In this document: positions 1 to 4,754 of the stretch, piece after piece
Layout of the letters: every line of letters begins with the position of its first letter
How positions within the stretch are numbered: position 1 is the stretch's first letter
Source: Candidatus Dormiibacterota bacterium
GTDB taxonomy: Bacteria > Chloroflexota > Dormibacteria > Aeolococcales > Aeolococcaceae
DNA length: 6,641 nt
NCBI GenBank assembly: GCA_003135255.1
Contig: PLAX01000129.1
Location: 1-6,641 of the forward strand
Direction of reading: 5' to 3'
Translations under genes and position numbers: made by a program
Notes under the pieces: model-generated
Database searches by the model: none
Told to the model about the DNA's origin: nothing
The model's input: the letters and a program-made list of their open reading frames with translations, nothing else

Positions 1-2
1 TA

Positions 3-1679
3 ATGGATGCGGCCGAGACGCATGCTGGCGCCGAGGCCAGCCACGTGATGAGCGAGGTGTTCATCACTCGAGCTATCGCTCAGCACACCACCGCCCTCCA
101 ACAACTCGGGATTTCTCCGGATGCACTCGTGGCGCAGGTCACCCAGCGCGCCGCGCCGGTCGCGCTGGCCGGCCTTCCTGCTCGGGCTCGGATCTTGGGC
201 GCCGCGCGGGCGCGGCTACTCGATGAATCTGTTACGAGTGTCTCGTTGACCGAGGTGCTCGCCAAGGAAGAGCGTTCTGGAATCGTGGAGCGAAAGCGCA
301 GCCTGATTCTTGATGATCAGGGGCTGGCCAGACTTGAGCAGTCTGCGGTCGCCCTCGTCAACGGCACCTCAGACGCTGCGGTCTACTTGATCTTCGGCCA
401 GGAGGACGATGGGACACCCGTTGGAGAGGTGACACCGGGCGGGAAGGCAACCACTGACGAGACCGTGCGGAAATACCAGCGCCGCCTCGATCAACGGCTG
501 CAGGCCTGTCATCCACCGGTACCTGTGAAGTGGGAGTGTGTCACCCAGGACGGACGGCGCATATGGCTTGCCTGCCTGTTTGGGCGCGCTCCAGGCACGG
601 CGGTTCGGACTTCAACAGGCGCCTATCCCTACAGATCCGGCGAGGACACGCACTTTGCGACACCGGAGCAACTTGCCTCCTGGCTCAGGGAACCGAGTGC
701 GGCTACTGATTCACCGGACGCGCAGGCCGTGGCGGGTACGGAGGCGGTGGAGGTGGTTCAGGGTCCGCCAGGTGCGAGCCACCGGCAGGCGCTTCTCCAC
801 CTTGAGGAAAGTGTCCAATCCTTCTTCGCGTCCCCACCGGCAATACCCAACCGGGTCGATGAATCTGGTCGACCCGAGTCATGGCGCCCGGTGTACGAGC
901 CGATTCTTCAGCATTTCCAAGAGGCGATTGATCATGTTGTCGCCGTTGGCATCGCTGCCGATGAGGACACGCTGGCAAGGCTCTTCCGCGGCATTCGTAC
1001 CGTCTTCGAGCTGCAGGAACCCCAGGGAGGCCTGAGTTGGGTCACCGAAGCTCCACGGCTCGTATGCCGCATTGCTGCTGATAGGGTGTTGGTTGACGCA
1101 TACGTCACGGAGAGGTGGTACCGCATCCCAGTGGTTGGGCGCCCGGCATTTGATAGTTATGTCGGACGAGTGCCGTGGGTTGTGGCGCCGGAATACCGCC
1201 ACTTGGAGACGCTCGGCCGCCATTCCGCAGTTGCCGACACCGTGGTTCTCGACGAGGTCGTGAAGGATTCAAGGTTGGTCGAACACGGTCTATCCGACAA
1301 AGTCGTTCGTTCTGCACACCGCGCTGTCGCCCTGGGTCTCGGCCTGTGCTATTTGGCACATCAGGAGCATCATCACGCAGTCAACGTCAGTCCCCCTTGG
1401 GTTCACTTCGATGCCGGCGTAGGGCTTCAGATGATCCTGTGGGAGGAAGAACCCGCTGTCCTCAGGGCGTTCGCTGGCCTCGCGTTCGAGGACAGCCAAC
1501 TGTTCGCCAGTCAGCTGCCCAGCAGATTCGGTCAGCTTCTTTCCGCGTTCCAGGCGGTTGGCCTCCACGTTTCGCCCCACCCGGGTTGGGCTGCGGTGGA
1601 TCGCATCGGCCAGGAGGCTCAGGAAGCACTCGACAATGCAGCGGAGGAGGCGAGGCGTCGTGCCGATATGCCCTTCTGA
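3..1679 (+). CDS. Schlafen AlbA_2 domain protein with uncharacterised N- and C-terminal regions
   Basis: The protein has 558 residues if it starts at the first visible ATG. Residues about 93-230 look like a Schlafen AlbA_2 (formerly AAA_4 or divergent AAA) domain. They contain an E-x-K pair (E96, K98 in VERKRS), a helix with ALVN near 117-120, the core strand and turn IFGQEDDG (130-137) followed by PVGE, and a closing region around YPYRSGEDTHF (208-218). AlbA_2 domains bind nucleic acid, and in Schlafen relatives acidic residues of this fold support RNA cleavage. They also occur in bacterial regulators and phage-defence proteins. Residues 1-90 and about 260-558 match nothing I recognise. The C-terminal half has a tryptophan- and arginine-rich stretch (RWYRIPVVGR, 371-380) and ends in a charged Glu/Ala/Arg helix. 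No signal peptide or membrane segment is seen. The start is uncertain: TAATG at 1-5 would suit coupling to an upstream gene, the frame could also continue leftward, and ATG 48 has GAGG at 33-36. The domain call is fairly secure; the function is unknown. Confidence 0.72.
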   Translation: MDAAETHAGAEASHVMSEVFITRAIAQHTTALQQLGISPDALVAQVTQRAAPVALAGLPARARILGAARARLLDESVTSVSLTEVLAKEERSGIVERKRSLILDDQGLARLEQSAVALVNGTSDAAVYLIFGQEDDGTPVGEVTPGGKATTDETVRKYQRRLDQRLQACHPPVPVKWECVTQDGRRIWLACLFGRAPGTAVRTSTGAYPYRSGEDTHFATPEQLASWLREPSAATDSPDAQAVAGTEAVEVVQGPPGASHRQALLHLEESVQSFFASPPAIPNRVDESGRPESWRPVYEPILQHFQEAIDHVVAVGIAADEDTLARLFRGIRTVFELQEPQGGLSWVTEAPRLVCRIAADRVLVDAYVTERWYRIPVVGRPAFDSYVGRVPWVVAPEYRHLETLGRHSAVADTVVLDEVVKDSRLVEHGLSDKVVRSAHRAVALGLGLCYLAHQEHHHAVNVSPPWVHFDAGVGLQMILWEEEPAVLRAFAGLAFEDSQLFASQLPSRFGQLLSAFQAVGLHVSPHPGWAAVDRIGQEAQEALDNAAEEARRRADMPF

Positions 1680-1800
1680 GGTGCGGCGTGGTCGATCCGA
1701 ACGTTCTCGGGCGACAGACCTATTACTCACGCACTCCGGCAGGGCCGAGGCAGGTGGAGGGCAGCGTGTGGCGACGATCCAGGTCTGAGAGGGACCATGG

Positions 1801-1879
1801 ACTCGACCGGGGTCGAGTGGACCCGCGGACGGAGCGAACGCTCGAGTGACATGGAGCGACGCTGGCGTAGCTAAGCGTC
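1801..1879. repeat. Cluster of three short inverted repeats
   Basis: Three dyads lie in tandem. ACTCGACC-GG-GGTCGAGT (1801-1818) has perfect 8-base arms. GAGCG-AA-CGCTC (1832-1843) has 5-base arms. GACGCT (1858-1863) pairs with AGCGTC (1874-1879) across ten bases. TCGAGTG also occurs twice directly (1813-1819 and 1842-1848). The tight spacing of the first dyad suits a dimeric DNA-binding protein better than an RNA hairpin, although CGGG could act as a tetraloop. The third dyad is followed by CTCTCTCC, not a T-run, so it is at best a weak terminator for the AlbA_2 gene. The repeats are read directly from the sequence; their role is not known. Confidence 0.45.
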
Positions 1880-2037
1880 CTCTCTCCTGACGCCCGAGGG
1901 CGACACGGTAGGGCGGTGTTTCAATAGGCTCAGTAAAGGCACAGTGCCGTGGAATGACCCTTGTATATCAACGCAATGTCCGCGCCGCTCCGGAAGTACA
2001 AGTTCTGCCACGGGGCCTAGCTGAGATCGGGAAACCC

Positions 2038-2065
2038 TTGACAAGCCATCCCTTCGTGGTAGGCT
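2038..2065 (+). promoter_or_regulatory. SigA-type promoter of the hydrolase-MarR operon, probably giving a leaderless mRNA
   Basis: A perfect -35 box TTGACA (2038-2043) is followed after 16 bases by TAGGCT (2060-2065), a TAnnnT-type -10 of the sort common in actinobacteria. Transcription would begin seven or eight bases after the -10, at 2072-2073, which is the A of the operon's ATG. No Shine-Dalgarno sequence precedes that ATG, in agreement with leaderless translation. The -35 box sits within a small palindrome, CTTG-A-CAAG (2037-2045), and GGGAAACCC (2029-2037) lies directly upstream. Either could serve as a site for the MarR protein, but both are short. Confidence 0.65.
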
Positions 2066-2072
2066 CCATGAC

Positions 2073-2855
2073 ATGACATATAATGATGCAACACCGAAAA
2101 AGGAACCGTCCGATCTTCCCACTCTTGTCGGAGTGCCCTGCTTCTCCGGGGCGCCATGGGATCTCGAACACCTGGCGCCGCTTCGGAGTGGTCCGGTTCA
2201 GACCATGCGGCTGCCGGAGAATCTCGACAGTGTCGATGCCTATGCCGATGGGGTGGCCAAGGAGGTTGAGAACCTCGACTCCTACGTTCTTGCTGGTGAC
2301 TCGTTTGGTGCCGTGATCAGCCTGACTCTGGCCCTTCGACAGCCAGAGGGCCTGGTCGGCCTCGTCCTTTCGGGGGGCTTCGCCGCCAACCCACTGCCGG
2401 CTTGGAAGGGCTTGGCGGCCAGCCTGTCTCGATTCGCGCCCGGACCTCTGTATCGGCAGGGAACGCTGAGATTCCACGCATTCCAGATGGCATCGAAGTT
2501 CGACGCTGCCGCGGAGATTCCGCACAAGCAGAAGGACTTCAGGAAGCTCTTCGCGGAAAACACCCCACGTCGCAGCTACACCGCACGAGTCACATCAGTC
2601 ACCCACTTCGATGTCGTCAGCCAGTTGGACCGAGTGACCGTCCCGACTCTGCTGATCACCCCGGCCCATGACAAGTTGGTGGGCGATGCGGCTGCCAAGC
2701 AGATGCTCGACGGCATTGCCAATGCCCGTGAGGTCGTGCTTCCTGGAACCGGACACATGTTCCGATTCACGCATCCGACGCTCTACGCACAGACCATCGC
2801 CGACTTCGTCGCCGAGATCGGATCGTCCTCGACTCAGGATCCCCGGTCGGCATGA
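2073..2855 (+). CDS. Alpha/beta hydrolase
   Basis: This 260-residue protein has the full layout of a small soluble alpha/beta hydrolase. The first core strand is TLVGVPCFSG (17-26). The nucleophile elbow is GDSFG (75-79), with Ser77 as nucleophile. A cap-like helical section covers about 105-180. Asp200 in PAHDKLV is the likely acid, and His228 in GTGHMF the catalytic histidine. Reactions in this superfamily include hydrolysis of esters, lactones and C-C bonds; the substrate cannot be read from the sequence. No signal peptide or membrane segment is seen, so it should be cytoplasmic. The ATG at 2073 is chosen because the first strand begins soon after it, no other in-frame ATG lies close, and the promoter places transcription start there. 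The last four bases overlap the MarR gene, so the two are translationally coupled and the MarR protein probably controls both. Nearby ATGs at 2068, 2083 and 2086 are out of frame. Confidence 0.88.
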   Translation: MTYNDATPKKEPSDLPTLVGVPCFSGAPWDLEHLAPLRSGPVQTMRLPENLDSVDAYADGVAKEVENLDSYVLAGDSFGAVISLTLALRQPEGLVGLVLSGGFAANPLPAWKGLAASLSRFAPGPLYRQGTLRFHAFQMASKFDAAAEIPHKQKDFRKLFAENTPRRSYTARVTSVTHFDVVSQLDRVTVPTLLITPAHDKLVGDAAAKQMLDGIANAREVVLPGTGHMFRFTHPTLYAQTIADFVAEIGSSSTQDPRSA

Positions 2856-3319
2856 TGGATCCAGGCGAGGAGCTCCGGTACTTGGTGCTCGGCGCCCAGC
2901 GGGAAGGCAATCGCATGCTCGCGGACTTGCTTCGACCGTTGAACCTCACGCCCTCCCAGGCGGAAGTCCTTCACGTCCTCCAGAACGCCGGACCGCTATC
3001 ACTCGGCGATGTCGGGAGGCGGCTTGTGTGTGAGACCGGCAGTCCAAGTCAACTGCTCGATGGTTTGGTGAGGTCCGGTCTCGTCGAGCGGATTCCTGCC
3101 AGTGATGATCGTCGGCGTGTTGAGCTCTCGCTCACGGACGAGGGTCGCCGGAAAGCTCGCGCGGCACGGAGGGTGGAGCACCAGCTCCATGTTCTGATCG
3201 AGGCACTGGTATCCCCTGAGGATCTCTCCGTTGCAAGTCGCGTGCTGTGGCGCTTTCTCGCTGAAAGACCTGCCGGGGATGCGTTGACGCTCCGCAGAGA
3301 ATCCAAATCTGCGCGGTGA
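2852..3319 (+). CDS. MarR-family transcriptional regulator
   Basis: The protein has 155 residues, the usual length for a MarR dimeric winged-helix repressor. An N-terminal dimerisation helix (about 5-28) is followed by the winged-helix core. LTPSQAEVLHVLQ (32-44) is its first helix, LSLGDVGRRL (49-58) the second and GSPSQLLDGLVRSGLV (63-78) the recognition helix. The wing carries the family signature DDRRRVELSLTDEGR (85-99). C-terminal helices (about 103-140) close the dimer. Cys60 lies just before the recognition helix; it is not in the N-terminal position of the redox cysteine of OhrR, so oxidant sensing is not implied. The start ATG at 2852 overlaps the stop of the hydrolase gene in an ATGA arrangement, and a second in-frame ATG follows at once. 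MarR genes that share an operon with an enzyme usually repress that operon until a small, often phenolic, ligand binds. That role is inferred here. No separate promoter is seen. Confidence 0.92.
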   Translation: MMDPGEELRYLVLGAQREGNRMLADLLRPLNLTPSQAEVLHVLQNAGPLSLGDVGRRLVCETGSPSQLLDGLVRSGLVERIPASDDRRRVELSLTDEGRRKARAARRVEHQLHVLIEALVSPEDLSVASRVLWRFLAERPAGDALTLRRESKSAR

Positions 3320-3510
3320 GACAATGCCATGGTGCATGGGCGAAGCGCGCACCGGGTGATCGGAACACAAGGACGGTCGCATTTGAGGCGCTTCGGGGCT
3401 ATCACAGAAGCGCGCCCCGTTGCGGTCACTGACCTTTCGGATATGGGTGGGGTGCCCACACCCTGGTGCTCAAGACGGTGACGGCGACGAGCTGCGCAGT
3501 CCCGGCAGCC
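3320..3510. repeat. Convergent gap with interleaved repeats, possible bidirectional terminator
   Basis: This gap lies between the 3' ends of the MarR gene and the opposing dienelactone hydrolase gene. GAAGCGCGC occurs twice directly (3342-3350 and 3407-3415), with the inverted copy GCGCTTC between them (3388-3394), which could pair with either. GGTGC (3331-3335) pairs with GCACC (3349-3353), and GGGGC (3395-3399) pairs with GCCCC (3414-3418), so some hairpins exclude one another. GTGGG-GTG-CCCAC (3447-3459) is a further dyad. None has a T-run on either strand, so termination here is a guess from position and stem content. No gene is visible. Confidence 0.45.
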
Positions 3511-4245
3511 CTATGCCCTGAGGTGCTGGTCGAAGAAGGAGACGATGCGGCGACGCGCATCCAGAGCGGAGGGCTCGTGGTACCCGTTCGCCACCAGCCT
3601 GCCCATCAGCGCGAACACGGGTGGGATGCGGTCGCCCGAGCCCTCGTGGTCGTTGAGGAACCCGTGCCCCGCTCCCGGATACTCCTTCACGTCGTGTTCC
3701 ACGTGGTTCGCCGTGAGCGCCCGTTCCAGGCGGGCGGCGGCGTGGCGCTGGGAACGATCCCGGGCGCCGTAGCTGGCCACCATGGGACATGCGCCGGCCA
3801 GAAGGCTCTCGGCGTCCTTGGGGGCGGCCCCATAGTTGACGCTGGCTGCGTGAAACCCGTGCCCCTGGGCAAGCAGCATCGCAAGTCCGCCACCCATGCA
3901 GAAGCCGATGACACCTATCTTGCCGGTGCAGCCATCCGACCGAGCCAGCCAGGTGCGTGCCGCATCCAAGTCGTCGAAGATCGGCCCCCGGCGCGCTCGC
4001 ATGTCGCGCATGACCGAGCGCATGCCGCGAATCGGGCTCCTCCCCCGAAAGATGTCAGGGACGAGCGCGAGGTACCCCTCACCTGCGAGCCACTCGGCCT
4101 GGTTCCTCACGTCCTGGCTCATCCCGCCGACATCGAACACCACGATCACGCCGGAACGCGGGTCCGAGCCTGGCGGTGCCGCCAGGTAGCCGGGCAGATC
4201 ACCGCGCGGCGTCGGAATGGCCAACTCGCTCATGACACGGCTCAT
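3511..4245 (-). CDS. Dienelactone hydrolase family protein
   Basis: The protein has 244 residues, close to the roughly 236 of classical carboxymethylenebutenolidase. The DLH triad is visible: Cys116 in GFCMGGG (114-120), Asp163 in YGARD (159-163) and His194 in GAGHGF (191-196). The strand-turn region WLAGEGYLALVPDIF (52-66) also fits the family. Classical DLH has a glutamate (Glu36) that holds the cysteine inactive until substrate binds; at this position (VVFDVGG, 35-41) the protein has Asp38. Classical members open the lactone ring of dienelactone in chlorocatechol breakdown, but most family members act on other or unknown esters. No chlorocatechol genes are near, so the substrate is open. 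It should be cytoplasmic. The start is ATG 4245 or ATG 4233; GGGAG lies almost against the first and 13 bases before the second, so neither is clearly favoured. It is divergent from hipBA and convergent with the MarR gene. No convincing promoter was found for it. Confidence 0.88.
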   Translation of the reverse strand: MSRVMSELAIPTPRGDLPGYLAAPPGSDPRSGVIVVFDVGGMSQDVRNQAEWLAGEGYLALVPDIFRGRSPIRGMRSVMRDMRARRGPIFDDLDAARTWLARSDGCTGKIGVIGFCMGGGLAMLLAQGHGFHAASVNYGAAPKDAESLLAGACPMVASYGARDRSQRHAAARLERALTANHVEHDVKEYPGAGHGFLNDHEGSGDRIPPVFALMGRLVANGYHEPSALDARRRIVSFFDQHLRA

Positions 4246-4343
4246 TCTCCCATGGCGCGCCCGCGTGCCCTACCACCATCGTCCGGAGGCGGGGGCGTGG
4301 ACCTACAAGCAGGACGGGCGTTGGTGGCGAGAAAGCACCACCC

Positions 4344-4373
4344 TTGACCTTGCCCGCCGAGAAAAGCTACATT
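4344..4373 (+). promoter_or_regulatory. Candidate upstream promoter P1 of hipBA
   Basis: TTGACC (4344-4349) and TACATT (4368-4373) are separated by 18 bases and together resemble a SigA-type promoter. Transcription would start near 4380, leaving a leader of about 36 bases that includes the weak ribosome site TAAGG (4403-4407), eight bases before the hipB ATG. The -10 box lies inside the inverted repeat GCTAC-ATTA-GTAGC (4366-4379), so a protein bound there would block it. A dyad GGTGG/CCACC (4323-4327 and 4338-4342) lies just upstream of the -35. Confidence 0.5.
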
Positions 4374-4392
4374 AGTAGCGCTTAGAGCTACT
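4366..4392. promoter_or_regulatory. Candidate HipB operator with three alternating half-sites
   Basis: Three copies of one half-site alternate in orientation: GCTAC (4366-4370), GTAGC (4375-4379) and GCTAC (4387-4391). The middle copy can form a dyad with either neighbour. The longer one is AGTAGC-N7-GCTACT (4374-4392), with perfect 6-base arms; the other is GCTAC-N4-GTAGC (4366-4379). The outer copies are 21 bases apart, about two helical turns. E. coli HipB binds dyads with 5-base arms and an 8-base spacer upstream of its own operon, so the geometry of the right-hand dyad is similar although the bases differ. One dyad covers the P1 -10 and the other lies directly before the P2 extended -10. 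Autorepression is inferred. Confidence 0.6.
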
Positions 4393-4394
4393 CT

Positions 4395-4403
4395 TGGTAT
4401 AAT
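4395..4403 (+). promoter_or_regulatory. Candidate extended -10 promoter P2 of hipBA
   Basis: TGGTATAAT is a perfect extended -10 element (TGn followed by TATAAT). No -35 box is recognisable at 16-18 bases upstream, where the candidate operator lies; extended -10 promoters can do without one. Transcription would start near 4410, only about six bases before the hipB ATG, giving an almost leaderless message. The short AT-rich stretch around it stands out from the GC-rich neighbourhood. Confidence 0.55.
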
Positions 4404-4415
4404 AAGGTTAAAACT

Positions 4416-4754
4416 ATGCTCTTTGACAATACCCGACGAACGACGGACGAATGGGAAACCGTGATCGGCGCGGAGGTCCGCGCCGGGCGGATCGCTGCGG
4501 ATCTCGATCAGGCGGCGCTCGCCAAGCGTGCCGATGTCAGCCTCGGTGCCGTGAGGAACCTCGAGGCCGGGAGTGGGTCCACCCTGAAGACCGTGGTCCG
4601 CGTGGTGCGGGCGCTCGGACGTGTCGAGTGGCTGGAGTCTCTCGCCCCCCCCATCACGATCAGCCCGCTCGACATGCTCTCCTCGAGGCGGCCGGCAACG
4701 CGTCCCCGGCAGCGGGTCTCCCGACGCAGAGCCGCTCCGATACCGGAGACCTGA
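4416..4754 (+). CDS. hipB: HipB-like antitoxin, Cro/C1-type helix-turn-helix
   Basis: This 112-residue protein has a Xre/Cro-type DNA-binding domain at about 15-75. IGAEVRAGRIAADL (17-30) forms the first helix, and DQAALAKRADVSLGAVRNLE (31-50) is the helix-turn-helix, followed by AGSGSTLKTVVRVVRALGR (51-69). The remainder (about 78-112) is proline- and arginine-rich, with eight arginines among residues 91-105, and is probably disordered. In HipBA systems the HipB dimer binds operators upstream of its own gene and holds the HipA kinase inactive, which makes it both antitoxin and repressor. The identity follows mainly from position: its stop overlaps the hipA start (TGATG at 4752-4756). E. coli HipB has 88 residues, so this one is longer at both ends. 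The ATG at 4416 fits the promoter positions and the TAAGG at 4403-4407. No other near start was seen. Confidence 0.87.
   Translation: MLFDNTRRTTDEWETVIGAEVRAGRIAADLDQAALAKRADVSLGAVRNLEAGSGSTLKTVVRVVRALGRVEWLESLAPPITISPLDMLSSRRPATRPRQRVSRRRAAPIPET
4745..4748 (+). promoter_or_regulatory. Ribosome binding site that fixes the hipA start
   Basis: GGAG lies five bases before the ATG at 4754, inside the last codons of hipB. It supports 4754 as the hipA start, although the same frame is open further upstream to an ATG at 4451 that would run through hipB. The TGATG overlap suggests that HipA is made mainly by ribosomes finishing HipB, which keeps antitoxin in excess. Confidence 0.7.

Larger units (their letters stand above)
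1680..2072. other. Intergenic region with dyads and a promoter, no convincing gene
   Basis: This 393-base gap separates the AlbA_2 gene from the hydrolase operon. No reading frame in it resembles a known protein. The left part holds CCGAACGTTCTCGG (1697-1710), which contains the palindrome GAACGTTC. The middle holds the dyads listed separately at 1801-1879. An 11-base palindrome, GGCACAGTGCC, lies at 1938-1948, and TTGTATATCAA lies at 1961-1971. The right end holds the promoter at 2038-2065. No hairpin followed by a T-run was found, so the end of the AlbA_2 transcript is not marked by a classical intrinsic terminator. A 25-codon frame at 1797-1874 is discussed among the findings and is not called as a gene. 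Confidence 0.6.

Noticed and set aside
1175..1849. 224-codon frame overlapping the end of the AlbA_2 gene
   Set aside because: The product is Arg/Ser/Gly-rich without motifs, and most of it overlaps the better supported AlbA_2 frame.
2079..2084. TATAAT inside the first codons of the alpha/beta hydrolase gene
   Set aside because: No -35 box or TGn extension precedes it, and a start there would remove the ATG; the TTGACA-TAGGCT pair just upstream is a better promoter.
3466..4347. 293-codon frame on the + strand opposite the dienelactone hydrolase gene
   Set aside because: It is a mirror frame of a gene with clear DLH motifs; its product shows no family motif and is low-complexity in Pro, Arg and Ala, as expected from GC-rich antisense DNA.
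4451..4753. N-terminal extension of hipA to the ATG at 4451
   Set aside because: It runs through hipB in another frame, its residues are Arg/Gly-rich noise, and the ATG at 4754 has a ribosome site and matches where HipA proteins begin.
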